From contig NC_073696.1 of NCBI RefSeq assembly GCF_029784165.1, forward strand, positions 259,700,494-259,764,493: DNA of 64,000 bases. The letters are read 5' to 3'. Below the pieces are notes generated by a model. The model was not told the DNA's origin. It worked only from the letters and a program-made list of their open reading frames with translations, and did no database searches. Below are positions 46,001-59,261 of the stretch, piece by piece; positions within the stretch are counted from its first letter, which is position 1; every line of letters begins with the position of its first letter. A program made the position numbers and the translations under genes. The DNA comes from Wyeomyia smithii (taxonomy: Eukaryota > Arthropoda > Insecta > Diptera > Culicidae).

Positions 46001-48260
46001 CTCTCAATATTCAATTCCAGTCTACTAAGACGCTCAAATAGAAATTTATTTATACGTCATAAGCCGAATATGAACTCGATCCAGGCATTGAAAAGATTGT
46101 GAGATAAAATGAGTAAAACAATAAATCAATTTTATAAACTACCGGCATCTCAAGGAGTTCGAGATAATCACAAAGATTTATATTCAATAGAAAAGAAAAA
46201 CTTGAAAATGTTGAAAAAAATGCTGAAAAATCACATTCTAAAAAGTTTTCTAAAACTGGCTAATTTAGATATGTTTACAAATAGTTGTGTAGCCATAATT
46301 TTCTTCTGGGGAGGGGGGAACGGTTTGATAAAAAAATGTGAATTTTGAAAATATTAAGGTGAGAGGCAGGTTCAGAAAGAGAGAGTAATCTAAATCAATG
46401 ACTGTCATGTAGCAAAACGGAATTAGAAAAACAGTGGTGCGAAATATCGAAAAGAGAGAACAGGAGAGAATAATGTAGATGAAGTGTTTTCCTGGTATTA
46501 TTAGCGATACCGCTTACTATGCAACGCACGTGTTGTTTAATTCAACTGTTGCGTAGCTCAGTAAATGGTTAATTTATTGCATGACATTAACAGTTTGGAG
46601 CCAATGAAAATCGACTTTTCGAATTTCGTTTAGTGGTAAGGCTCGAGTACTTTATTTTCTCGGAAAAAGTTCTCAGTTAAAATTTCAGCTCAATCGTGCA
46701 GCAGCCTCTTTCTCAGAATCAGGTATAAACATAAAATTCCATTCTCACAGACAGGCAGATAACTTCTCGTTGCATAGTCTAAAATAGTGTATCATCCCAA
46801 CATTCCTCCGCCATAATATAGTACTGATATTGGACACCTTGTTTCTCGTGGGAGAAACAACGACGGCTGCATGGTAGTGAAACAAGTAGGCAAAAAAAAA
46901 AAGAGTAGTGACAGATTTTCCTTCATCCTAATTATAGGTGACAGGAATAAAGCCAAGAATTAAAAAGCTAGAAAAGGACAGGGAGAAAAAGTAGGTTTGG
47001 TTTAAGTGAAAATTGTTTAATATAATCAATCTAGCAACAAATTTCAGTCCGGTTGGTCGTTATTTTTTACATACGTAAGAGCATTTATGTATTACAAGTT
47101 GCTGGCAAAGGTCTACAAGAGTCTTTGCGCCCTGATTTTCGGAAGTCGTCTCTTGAAATGGTCTGAACCCTGAAGTACTTATAATAGATCGCACTTGACC
47201 ATTTAAGGCTGTTTTCCAGAAACTGGAAATCGCCATCTCGAATTGATAAAAGACGTATTGATCGCTTCACGAACTTATTTTATTTTTTGTCTCATGACAA
47301 CTTTTTTTTTAAGCTTAGTAGTTTTACGAGGTTGTTAAAAATGAACGAGAACAAGAGGAATTAGACATTGAAATTTTTTTTATTAATCCGGACGAAACGC
47401 AATCTCCGATGTCTCCGATGTCTCCGCGTTTTCGCCAATTGAACTACTGGGAAGGTAATTTCCCCTAAGACTTATATCGAATCACCTTCTATTATTGTGT
47501 CCTGGGCGGACGAAGTAAATTGATTCGACGCTTTGAGATTTGAGAAAACTGATTTGGCACCTCCCCACCCATTTATTCTAGCTCTTTATTTTCAAACCAA
47601 CAATAAAAAACCAAGTCAATTCTCATTGGATTCATAGAGGATGAAATCCTTGAAAATATTCGGCACAATGCTGATGCCGCAGTAGATTATAAGGCAGTCG
47701 ATGATGTTTTTCGAATAAGCAATGCAACTACTACAAAAACCAAAGAATTAAAGTTGACACCTCACAGCAAAACGCTTGCTTTCATGCAGTTATGTAGTAC
47801 TTCATAAAGTATCGGTACTTCACAGACTAACAGACATAACACCTCGAACTAATCTTCAATAAAATCATCGTTCGGATGATTCCAGTACTTTACGTTAGTA
47901 ACACTAGCACCATCTGTTCACGCTGCGTCGTGTATTTCAACATCAGCGCTAGCGTTACTGCATGTGTCAAATAGGGAACTACAATATATGTATGAGATTG
48001 CATGACAGCACACAGACGGTGTTGTCGCGCGATGACTGTTATTCGATTGGAAATTTGAAATGATCGTTTTTTTTTGCGGCAATGGAACTAGGTTCCAGTG
48101 TTACGTCTGTTATTCTGTGGGTACTTGTTCTATAGCAGCCTTTAATTTTTGCGCTTTTCTGGTAATAGAGATGTCATGCAATAGGTAACGTCAACTATTT
48201 TATAACAACGCGTGTTACTTGGGGAGAGGTATCGAACAATCTTGATGATGAGCTGCCATC
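46001..48260. other. Stretch with no recognised gene
   Basis: Apart from one diverged monomer-like scrap of the 125-bp repeat (about 47150-47240), nothing was recognised. Open frames are short and domain-free. Confidence 0.4.
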
Positions 48261-48269
48261 TAAAGTCCC

Positions 48270-49065
48270 CATGGACAATTACATCGCGCATCAACTGGGA
48301 GCGCGGAGTTTATATGGTTCGTTACAGGGGTCAACGATATTCTTCGCGGACGGCTCAACAATCGGTTCGAAAACTGGTGCGGGAGTATTCGGTCCTGGTG
48401 TACAGATATCAGTGGTAATGGGGAACTGGAGTGCAGTATTCCAAGCAGAGATTCACGCTATAATCGAATGTGTCAACGTTTGCCTGAAGAGAAATTATAA
48501 ATATGCGAATATTTTCAATTTCTGGTCGACAAAATGAAAAAAAAAACAGTGCATTCCAAAAGCTCAAACCGGAGAAAAATAAAAGATTATAGCTATTCAA
48601 CCATTCCTATGAATTTTGGTGCCCCTAGCCATTACCAAATATTTACGTATAGAAATTGATCGCCAGGTTCGTCGATTTAACGTTATGTTTACGAGGAAAC
48701 TTTTGTGGTATCTCAAATTTCACAATAAAAATGAAACTTCAATCCTGGGAAGAACAACAGGTGACTGTCAACTGGATGGCTGTCAGAGGATATCACCTGT
48801 CGAAAAGAGTAATAAAACCAAATGCAATAATTACCAAAGAGTTTAGTAGAGCTCAACAAGTGGGCTCTTAGTACCTACACAAGACTAATAACTGGGCACT
48901 GCCCGAGTAAATATCATTTAAAGAACATTGGTCGAGTTCAAGATGATACTTTTATAACATGGAAAGCGAAACCTCGGAACATATGCTATGCAGCTGTAAT
49001 GCATTGTATATGAGCAGAATCAAATTTCTCAGCAAGGGCTTACAACCGAGTGAGATTCCCAAATG
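48270..49065 (+). pseudogene. LOA-type LINE, RNase H and C-terminal fragment
   Basis: 48271-48537 encodes an RNase H start: STIFFADGSTIGSKTGAG, VFQAEIHAIIECVN and LKRNYKYANI. This has the same block order as the RNase H at 20953-21309 (AEVYAI..CLKRNYRHAKI). After frameshifts, 48849-49065 gives STYTRLITGHCPSKYHLKNI, then SETSEHMLCSCNALYMSRIK. This is the GH..L / ET..H....C pattern found at the C-terminus of LOA/R1-type LINEs. It is decayed and lacks the RT. Confidence 0.75.
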
Positions 49066-49110
49066 TTAGAACCAGAAACTGAACCAAGAACTTTTGAAGC
49101 TTGGGTTCAA

Positions 49111-49400
49111 GAAACCTGGCTTGCGGCATATCAAACTTCAAGTTTTTGCAAAACAAGACCATTGCTGATTGTTTCATGTGTATTTGGCCACTTGGACCTC
49201 TACTGGCCAAGAGTGGTCGTTCTCAAGGAGTCGGGTTTTGGAACCATTGTAAAAACAATCATTTTCCCCGGGGCTCCCGATTCTCGGAACTCGGCCGAGA
49301 GTGGCCAGTAGAGGTCCAAGTGGCCAAATACACATGAAACGATCAGCAATGATCTTGTTTTGCAAAAACTTATAGTTTGATACGTCGCAATCCAGGTTTC
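49111..49400. mobile_element. Fold-back element with 99-bp arms
   Basis: 49111-49209 and 49302-49400 are inverted copies with 7 mismatches in 99 bases, and the innermost 39 bases match perfectly. The 92-bp spacer has further partial pairing. Matching peptides read on opposite strands (FMCIWPLGPLLA) are a trivial result of the symmetry. No target duplication was found. Confidence 0.85.
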
Positions 49401-49415
49401 GGTTCCGTTTTCAAT

Positions 49416-51470
49416 TTAGCCTGTGTCCCTGGAAGGGTACTTACCCCACGGTTTCCCCCAATAAATCCGGAACAACGGATAATTTAGTCAAATTCAAGTC
49501 CAATTTTTATTGACTCGATAATTTGATGAGGTTACAATCTAACAAAAAGATATTCAAATAAAGCTTCCGAAAATTCAAATTATCATTATTATGGTTCGAG
49601 TTTCCATTTTTATGAAATTTTTGGCTTACTGATTTGGCGCCCTTCGATGATTGACGAGCAGGTCACGCCTGTTTCGCCCTTGCGTTAATCTGCCCCTTAT
49701 GGTATTCCATTCAAAGCACACTACGATCAACTACGCAGGCTGCCTTGAGGCTGGAGTGAGTTTTGTCACTGAGAGAGTGTGTCTCTTCACACGTTGAGTT
49801 TACCTAGCGACGACCTGTGGGTAGTATTGATTCTGATTGATTGATCTTCGACCTCTAGACATCAGATTATATGGTCTTTAACAATTCTACGTTGTTTTTC
49901 AAAATAGCGCCTGGAGTCTATATTCTGGCCTTTGAACATCATCCGTTTCTGGATATCTATATTGGGTGATATGTGGCCATTTTCAGCTGTTTTTGTCATC
50001 GTGGATTTTATAATGGCGCTGGTGCGGTTGGTTTTTGGCCTCCGAAAATACCCATAATGAGGGCAGTTGGTTACTCTTCTGTCAAAAACCTCTCAGATTT
50101 GGAGCGAACAATATCAATAAAATCAATTGCATTAAAGAATTCTGCATTTATTTATAAGATGTTGATTTCAAAAAACGCGTAAGCCAAAAAAGCATAAATA
50201 ATTTTGATTTTCGATTTTTTTTTTACATAAAAGATATTTTTCAAATGAAAAAGCTGTGGCGTGTTGTTCATTGAAATTTGATATGATATGTATATGTTTA
50301 GGCCGAAAGAAGAAGCTTATATAGTCATAAGAGTGTATTTTTGGTTAATTAGGTATATTATTCTGTCGACCAAGCTAGGGAAATCTGTGTTCAACGGGGT
50401 TTGGCAATTTTCAATAGCACAAAAATTTCCAATCGTTTGCTGCAAGAAAAATAGAAAATCCATTAGAAACTAACTGAGTGATGAGCTCGATATTGGACAT
50501 GATTTCGTTTTCGACCTTCCTTAAAAACGTATTTTTACGTCGGAAAACGGCAACTGGCAAATGACTTAACGAAGAGTAACAACAGAACCCAACTAGGGCT
50601 GAAATAACACTCAAATTGACAATCGAACATGGAAAGTAACATTTTTTAATACATGGTTTGCAGCTACAAATATTTTCAGACAATTTTTATCAACTTATTT
50701 TATTATATTCGTTTCGAGTTTTATTCAGAACTTTCTAAAAAGAAATGGCAATGTAAAAATTATACAAGACTAGTGTAAGACTGACTCTGAGTCAGAAACA
50801 AGAAAAAAATATATTTCGTCGGTACACGTGCTTACTTCTCTCGCACCTAAACATCTCGCCAAAATTAAAGGTATAAACCTGCTTAACAATGTCTTAAGTA
50901 GGTACTCTTCAAAAAACTTCAATTCACAAGACAGCATGTCTTCTGAAACCCTGATCAATCATCTCCTAGTTTGATGGTGCCTCATTCTGCCTGAAAAAAA
51001 TTGGCAGCTATAGATCTTTCAATAATACGCTATTCGGATTATGATTCCATATTAGCGGTTCAAACAATCCTATACATTGGCCCTCTTTCGGCTTGGCTGC
51101 TAGTTACTGCGAGATGCTATACGTGAGGCACAGAAAACACTGGAAGCAGCAAACACGCTAAGATGTACACTACACAGGCTTAAGGTTAGTTCAAGCAACT
51201 GTACTTTCGCCATTACGCAATTGAGGTGGCGTAATTTCGGTGCTGTTTTTTTTGCGGCCATTGTTTCCACTTGCTCTGGCCGGTCGGTCGCTGGAAAATA
51301 CGTCCGCTAACCGGAGCAGAAGCCGAACCAGACAACTTCGTGCGTTGATCACAATTAAATTGGGAAGTGAAGAGAGCACTTTAAATTTGTGGGTTTTTTT
51401 TTCTTCGTATGCAGTGTCATAGAAAATTCGCTTTGAGTTTGTTGATTCGAGCGATGGGGAAATTACAAGT
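49416..51470. other. Stretch with no recognised gene
   Basis: A diverged monomer-like piece of the 125-bp repeat lies at about 49900-50060. The remainder has short, domain-free open frames. Confidence 0.4.
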
Positions 51471-53070
51471 AGGGGTAAACAGGGTAAGACCGCCCACCGT
51501 AGTTTTACTACCAAGTTATGAAATAATTGAAAAATTTCTTTAACGTGTCTATTACAGTATAATTACATAACATTTTGCACGTTTTTCTGTTTTGATAGTG
51601 CACGAACGGTCGCAGAAATAATCAAAAACAACCTTTCAGCTACCAACCAGTCAATGCGCTATTGTTTTGCGACAACGGGACTTAAGGTTTTTCAGACTAA
51701 AAATTGATTGTTTTGTTCGTGAATATACGTTTAATCGCTTGCCTGAATCTATCTTCTTTCGGAAATATCGAAGGCCGTGAGTAATCTTGTAATTTTGACT
51801 ACTTTTTCGGTCAAATATGAAAATGTTCCACTGGGGGTAAAGTCGCCCACTATACAAGGGGTAAAACCGCCACGAATCCAACTGCTTGTTGTTTTACTTC
51901 AAGACCCAAATGCCTCGACACTACAAAGGGAATATTTACAGGATCAGTAAAGCAACTTCAAGCCACATAAGACATCGATGTTAATCGATCATTTTCGATT
52001 TGGTTTAAGCTTTTCTAGTAATATATTTTAACAAGACTTATTTTTGAAAAAAGTAAACCTGTGTGAAAATGGTGTTAATGAACCAAAATAATTTTAGAGC
52101 CAGGACGGTGTGTTTGATAGGTATGACGTCTCCGGCAGAATTGAAAATAGTAGTTTTTTACTTTCGAAAAAAGTACACACTCTAAAAAAATTTAAAGAAA
52201 AAATATAGAAATAGAATTAAAAATGTATTTTTTTTTCAAGTTTTTTTGAAAAAAAAAACATGATTTTGCCTGTAAAATCTACAAAAGGTAAGCTAAAATT
52301 TTATGGTTGTTGGATCATGGAGTAATAGAAATATTAATAGCTCAATTTTTGTGAAGAATTTTTTTTTGACGGTTTATTTGGTGTATAGAGTCGTTGGTAA
52401 TTTTGTTCTTCAAAAAAAAAAAAAAAAAACATAGAAAATTGAAAATATAAATAAAAGAAATAATAATTATTAGTATTTTTCTATACATTATAAGTCTTCA
52501 AAAGAATCTTACTGATAGGTTTAATGAGTTTTAGTTTTTAGCTTAAAGATAGGTATATTATGAATTCAATATCTTGAAAAACCCCAATTCTAAAAAATCT
52601 ATTTATTTTGAAAACCAAAAAAAAATACCTAAACATTGATTTGAACTTGAATAATCAGAAAACAGAATAAGTTAAAACTTAGAAAAAAATTTTTTTTTCA
52701 GATTTTTCACAGTGTATATTTTATTTAAAAAGAGAAAAAAAACCATCAACAACTTGGTCAGAGACACTATACCAATAGAATCAACCGTTTCGGCCCTGAA
52801 AATATTGTTTATCCTCAAAAAATGGTGGGCGATCTTATCCCGCTGGTGGGCGGGCTTACCCCGCATGAAAAAGATCTGCACATTTTCAATGAATTTTTAA
52901 AATTTAAAAAAAAGCTGGAAAATAAACAAAAATATTTCAGTTCTTATTTTTTAAATGCGGGTATTGAATAGAAGAACCTCTTAGCGAAGAAAAAATAAAA
53001 TTGCAGCCGCAACTTTTTTTTCTATGAACATAATTGCTTAAGGGGGCGGTCTTACCCCGCTTACCCCTAG
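51471..53070. mobile_element. TA-flanked 1.6-kb element with GGGTAAGACCGCCC ends
   Basis: The left end GGGGTAAACAGGGTAAGACC and the right end, read inverted GGGGTAAGCGGGGTAAGACC, differ at two positions and continue CGCCC; TA lies outside each. Internal words (GGGGTAAAGTCGCCCAC, GGTGGGCGATCTTATCCCGC) repeat the end motif. The style resembles the GGGTAGAGCGGGGCTAG family, but the ends differ. No transposase; the A-rich interior has many stops. Confidence 0.75.
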
Positions 53071-56000
53071 CCAACAACAGCCATTAAAAAGTGTTGTCGT
53101 CTGCCGCGTCTGTGCAGTACACTCTAGTGGCGCTTGCAGTTGCATTGCAGCCAGTAGGTAAAGTAAAGGCTGAGAAAAAGCAAGGAAAAAGAGTTTCCCA
53201 CAATTTAATGGAGAACATACAGCTACCGTGTCGAGGGCTAGCTCGGAACGAATGAATTTGATTGAATTTAAGAAATTTGTTTAACTCTGTCTCGCGAAAA
53301 ATTCATGGAGTGAGAGTAGCGAAAGTAAAAGTGCGGCAGTGCCATTTCCATTGGGTTATTAGCACTGAAAGGTACATTTTCCCGATAGCCAGATTCAAAG
53401 TTGATGATGTCTAATCGATGCTCTACAGAGAGATTAGCGCGAATTATTCTAAGAGGCCGCATATTTGTTATCATCAGTAATCGCGGTGAGTTTCATTTTC
53501 GTAGAGCGATAAATCCAGCCGCTCGTTAAGGCTCATTTGTTTATAGAAAATTTCTCTCAACTAGCCGCAACGAACGGTGTGTGAAATCTCGTCAAAAGTT
53601 GGCTTTAAATCTAATGAGATAATCGGAGGTCTCTGAACTGCACGAAAGGATAGGCACAAAATAAACAACAGCAACAAACAAACGGTAAAGCATGCAGACT
53701 AAAATTGGCCAACAGAGGGAGGGGGAAAATATGCGAATTATAAGAAAAAGTTTTGCCAAATAAACAGACACAGACAGACAGGCTGAACCCGACCGACTCA
53801 CTATTCCGTAATTAAAACTTACTTATCTCTGCGCACGGTCCGGTTTTGGTATGGGCTTTGGGTGCGTTTTTTGTTGTGGTTGTTATTGGTGGCTTCAGGT
53901 GATGCTCCACAGTTTTTTCAGCGGTCGACTGTGTTAACCGCTCGCTCCTACGATCCCATTGGGCGAAAGTTTAATTTTCATTTATTTTAATGCGTTTCGC
54001 TGCTGCTCGTGTAGGCCCCGCGGAATATATCTGCGAATTGCATTCCGGTGCGTGTGATTACTGGGCTTGTAAATGCTTTCCCAAGGGTTGGGAAGGGAAT
54101 TTCTAATACCATTTGAATTGAACACTGGAAGTAACATTAGGAACGTCACCAAAAACCTGTTTGATTAGATTCGAAATAAATGCTTCTCATTTAAAATTAC
54201 ACTGTGCGCATGTCGTATGTAACTTTAAATTTTATAAATTAGCTTGTAGCATCGAGTAACTGATACTTGTTTTGATCTTCTCCATAGATTTCACATGAGG
54301 TTGTTCAATATTTAAACAAAAGTTAGTAACCCCTGCGTCTACCAGACTCTCAAACAATAAAATAACAAACACTGCCCGAAGTTTGTTCAAGGATTGGTAC
54401 AAGCTGATAAAAGCTTAACAAATGAACTAATTCACTTTGAACCAAGCAAAGGATCTAACATTGTTACTCTCTGGTGTTGAAGTAATCGGGATCATTGACA
54501 TAAATCTTGCATTGATTTCATGTTGAAGAAAATACAACTTCTAATAAATAAAATGTTCGGGTAACAATCAAAATTGGAAATAGCAAGACTGCACAAAAAA
54601 TCTGTGTTACACATAATATATTTATAGCAGAGCCAATTGTTAATAACCAGATTGAGTTAGTGATGATAAAATAACTTCATATCAGATTTTGACCACACTT
54701 GAGCATTGACCACTCACTGCGACTAGAAACATTGATCTTATGTGGTGACGCCTGGGTGTTTGCTGTATTCCGCACTTCTCTTATTAGCAATAACATTAGA
54801 GAGCGTAAGTGACCTGCTTAGATTGTTATCCGTGCATGTGAGTGTGCTTTTTTGCCCTTCCTTCGTACACCTACTGTTCCGACCCTCGTCCCTCCTGTCA
54901 ATATTTTTTGCAAAGTTTAATTACCTAGGGAGGTTTCAACTAAATATCGCACTGGTCAGTCTTATTGTAAGTAAGACCGTTTTGTGTAAGTGAAACACAT
55001 CGAGATTTGGTAAAATACAACGTGAACGAAGGGTTGGTGAGTAGCTTGAGAATAAACCTATGCTTTAGTCCGTTGACATCGAGTTGCCTAGATTCTACTA
55101 AGTTTCGAACAACCACGTAGCAGACTCTGTAACCTTGCACGTACGAATTGGATACTAATGATCTACAAAAAAAATCCAGAGCATTCAGAGCGTTCTGATA
55201 TTTAAACAAATTCAATGCCATAATATTTATTTCAAAAAATGCTCAAAAAATTTTATTCCGCTTGCGAGAAAGGTAATTTTCATACGAGTATTTTAACTGC
55301 GGATTTAAATTCTAATTAAAAAAAGAGAATGATTTTTAGATGGCTTAGTTAGATTTTGTTATCCATAAGTTGTTCTCAGATAGTTTTTGTACACAATCAG
55401 TACACGCAGAAGTTGTAGACTTGCATGTAGACTAACGGATATTTATTCTATCAACATACGCGAACTAATGATCAGATCTCCAGAATCTTCGCGCGCATTT
55501 TTTCTTCATTACTAGTGTGGACGGCACACAAAATATTTACGAGATAATCAAAAAATGATGTCAATTCCCATTATCGGTACGCTGCTCGTCAATATATACC
55601 AGCTAGTAAGTAGAAATAATCAGCAGCAAAATAGTCTCACGGTTGATTATCCAAAAAAAATTATTCCGTAGTTTTGTAGATCCCGTATTATTTAGAAGGA
55701 TCAAGTCTCTGAAAAGCAAATTGCGGCTCGGGGCCATTAATCTCCAACCAGACCAACTCTTTCAAGACAGATAATTGGTATATGCGAAGCGTAATTAAGA
55801 TTCACTACATGATAGAAATTGATTCTTCGCGCGCGAGACTGAGAAATATCAGATTCGCCTACCACGGCGAATCCTGATCTTTGCCTACCCCATAATACGA
55901 ATTCTAATACCCTTCATGTGAGAATGGAGATGTAGAGGTGAACTGGGTCTCACAATAACGTGTGTCGGACTAACAATCCTTTCCCTAACTTTCCTAACGG

Positions 56001-56250
56001 CTGCAAGGACGTGGCCGACGCCGTTATTGATCTCTTTAAAAAAAGAGTAACCAAATTGTTGCATATTGTCATTGTCATTTTCATTGTCAATCACGGAGTC
56101 GCAACTACGATGTGTGCGGTCGTGCTCACGCTCATGCTCACAATCAGTACATGCACTATTCAAGTGCGAAACCACATCAATATTGTGGGGAGTTAGCACA
56201 GCTGATGATTAAGATTGAAATCTCTGCAATGAATATGTTTTGGATATGAA
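53071..56250. other. Stretch with no confident gene
   Basis: On the minus strand 53823 is followed by GTAAGT, preceded by stop-rich, relatively G/C-rich sequence (53823-54010); this could be a non-coding exon of an unidentified gene. 55020-55200 is the second copy of the dispersed repeat seen at 25300-25490. A 104-codon minus-strand frame at 55885-56199 has no recognised domain. Confidence 0.35.
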
Positions 56251-56254
56251 ACAT

Positions 56255-57650
56255 TTGATGCTCTAGCAGGATTTAAATGTATTACACTCCTCCAGACCAC
56301 TAAGTTTATAAAGTATCAGTTTGTGTTCAGCAGACTGGTATCGTTAAAGCAGTGCAACCAGTAATCAGTACTGATAAGTTGGGTACTGACTAAATGAATG
56401 AAAATATTAACTGATCGATGCATTTTCTTGAATCCGGTTATTTGAAAACATTATTGAATTATTAGCAATTGAAAAGACATAAGATTTGTTCAAAACATTT
56501 TGCATTTAACTATTACTTTGGTTTTATTCATACGCATTCGGTTCTACGTTACTGACGAGTTAATTCCCTAGCTAAAAACATTGCACTGAATCAAGTATTC
56601 AAGTTATGTGTACACGATAAACTACATGTGAAAACCAGATGAAATTTGTTAGAACGCAGGAATACTTTTTATCTGTCAACCTGATAGCTTTTATGTGAAT
56701 ACGCTTCATGTGCGTGGACAGATAATAGTTATGAGATTTTCAGATGTGAAAAAATGTGTTTTTCGTGTTTTTCAAGATGGCGAATGTTGCAGAACGTTTT
56801 CTGAGAGATTTGGCGTTTTTCAAGCATTCCTTGGAGGTTATACAACGTAAGTTTAGTAAAATTATGTAAATTGAAAAATAAATCAAATCTATTTTTGTGA
56901 GTGTGGAATTCAGCTGTATTAGCTCCTAAAATTTTCGTTGGACAACTTCAAGAACAGTTTGGAGCAAAGTTCCGTTGAATGGAGCTAAGTTTTATTTGTA
57001 ATGTAAGTTTTATTTACAATTATGTTTATTTATTATTTGTATATGTACTCAAACATCATTGAAATAAATGGACAAATTCAATGTCTTATATTTAATCTTT
57101 TAATTTCGGAAAAATGCAACACTTCAAACTGCCAGACCGAACATTACATGCACAAACACATGGAGTATATTTAATAAAAACAATAATTCTCATCGCAGTA
57201 AATCACATACTGGACATGTGATTATATTATGAATATAAATAAAACCGTAATGTGAGTTTCTAAGTGACATGCACATAAATGCTATTGGATAACCTACATG
57301 GAAAAAAACTGTGTTTGTTTTCCAATAACTTTTACATGATTACTTGGTTCAGTGTGCTCATGGCTGTATCGACTGCAGACCGGGGTTTTTGGGAAGGCCC
57401 ATCGTGCATATGTACCGGCTTGGGAAAATGAATCACTATTTTTTGAGTGCTCCAAAACTGATCGGCCGCCAGAAACCGAAGTATACCGCCACATCACGAT
57501 TTTTGTGTGTATGATACACACTCTGAATGCGATCTCTGTCAATGTATTCATTGTACAACTGATGCGTTATGTATTTCACACATTTTTTGTGTGCAAAATC
57601 AGAGTAATAATTGTGCGTTTTTAAAGGGACACATTGAATAAGGTATGATC
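56255..57650. repeat. Unclassified dispersed repeat, copy 2 (interrupted)
   Basis: 56255-56545 and 57360-57650 match 27510-27790 and 27830-28120 in order and orientation. The two halves are separated by the element at 56584-57354. Divergence between copies is considerable but alignment by eye is clear. No protein family assigned. Confidence 0.65.
56584..57354. mobile_element. DNA element with CACTGAA.CAAGTA.TCA ends, nested in a repeat
   Basis: The left end CACTGAATCAAGTATTCA and the inverted right end CACTGAACCAAGTAATCA differ at two positions. The copy-1 repeat at 27.5-28.1 kb lacks this 771 bp, so the borders are supported by an empty-site comparison. The right subterminal part is rich in ACATG words. 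Non-coding. Confidence 0.65.
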
Positions 57651-57669
57651 TTTTGAAACATTCGAGCTG

Positions 57670-57964
57670 CAATTGGGTCCTAAAACTTGACACGGTTTTC
57701 TGATTTTTATTTATCAGCTGAAAGAGTCCATTTTCTAAGTAAAACGTGATTTTTAAAATTGTTTATCGTTGTCCTTTGAACTTTAAATTAAGAATAAAAA
57801 ACTGCTCGAAATGCCTTAAATGACAGTTTGTATATATACCGTACATGGGCGAACAGTCAATTAAAACATTTCGAGCAGTTTTTTATTCTTCATTTAAAAA
57901 TCGAAGGACAACGATAAAATTTGTTTAGAAATCACGGTTTGCGTATTGCTTTAGGACCCAATTG
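57670..57964. mobile_element. Palindromic MITE, CAATTGGGTCCTAAA family, copy 2
   Basis: It has the same ends and the same nested inner inverted repeats as 4896-5224 and is 34 bp shorter. The inner arms around AAACTGCTCGAAATG pair across a small loop, so the element is one long hairpin. Confidence 0.8.
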
Positions 57965-58800
57965 TTTTGAATTCATGCTAACTCACACATGCCCTATCAA
58001 AATTTATTGTTCTTTAATATATTTTCTCCACCTATAAAGAATACTGAATCTTCTATGATAAAAGCGGATGCAAAATTTCTTCCAACTTGAAAATGTTTCT
58101 ATCGAATGTTTTCTTAAATGTTTTTAAGATTTTCAAAGCAGTATCACACCACTGCATGTTAAAAAAAAATACATCAGCTAGCTATTGAATGAAATCAAGG
58201 TGTAGAAGAGTAATTGTAGCTATCGAATTTATCAGCTTTTGTCTCCAAGTTCGACAACCTCAAAATTGGAATTTCTGTTTTATTGTTAAGGCGTTTCAAT
58301 TGGTTTCCCAAAACCCAATTCTATGCAAAAAAATCCTATCCGATTTTTTTTTGCACCGATCGTACTCAAAATCGCTGTTGTTCTTTGTCGATAAATTTTA
58401 GGCATAATTTTTTTGTTTGAGCCCTTACGGTAACCTTTTTTGCAGAGAAATTAAATTGCCCGAAGAACTGACAATCTTCGTTTGATTACAGCACCAGCAG
58501 CGACTGAGTTACTCTAAAATAGGATCTCCAGAGACCAAATGTCTGGAAAAAGAGACCAAAAAGGAACCAAAAAAGACATAAAAGAAATCATAAAGAAAAC
58601 TTATGAAGAAGAAATTCTGACTAAGAAGCGAAAAAAAATTATTGATTTGTGAAAAGGGCCTGTAAATTTCAGGATTTAAAAGGGTTATATAAAAAAAATA
58701 ATAATAACGAGAAATTTTTGAAGCATGATTGCTACTGTAGGTAATCCCAAATTGTTTGAATGTTTAATTCAAAAGTTTTATTAAAACGAGAAATGAAAAA
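57965..58800. other. Spacer, nothing recognised
   Basis: A/T-rich with several short homopolymer runs; no domain or repeat end recognised. Confidence 0.4.
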
Positions 58801-58809
58801 AGAGACTTT

Positions 58810-58945
58810 TAACCTTCTAGAGCCCAAGCCCACCTATAGACGGGCTTCAGTAAAATCACTATAAATATTTTCAAATACTTAAAAAATGTTGATAAAGATT
58901 TAATGTGATTTTACCGAAGTCCGTCTAAAGGAGGGTTAGAAGACT
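58810..58945. mobile_element. Short fold-back MITE with GTAAAATCAC arms
   Basis: The left arm GACGGGCTTCAGTAAAATCAC and the right arm GTGATTTTACCGAAGTCCGTC pair with two mismatches, and weaker pairing continues outward through AGCCCAAGCCC / AGGAGGGTT. About 136 bp, non-coding. Confidence 0.5.
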
Positions 58946-59261
58946 AGCTTCAAAATAGAGATCAAGTCTCTGAAAAGCTACCAGACATTTAGCGTTAAAT
59001 CGAAAATAATCAATTTCAAATAAAATTATCAGCTTTAAATAACGAAAACTAGGTATGTGAAATTTATGAAACAAACCGTTTTTTTCATTTTGGAGAGTTT
59101 GAATCCTAGTAAGCAGTGATTCTTTTTTGGATTTCCTACAGAATTTCAAAAATCAAATTTTCACGACGGTATATTAGTTTGTTTTTAGATTTTAAATATC
59201 ATGTGTCTACCATAATCATCATGCGTCTCCATCATAAAAAGTACTACAATGCAGTATAATT

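Noticed and set aside
49063..49365. Open frames on both strands sharing a peptide
   Set aside because: Produced by the inverted-repeat symmetry of the fold-back.
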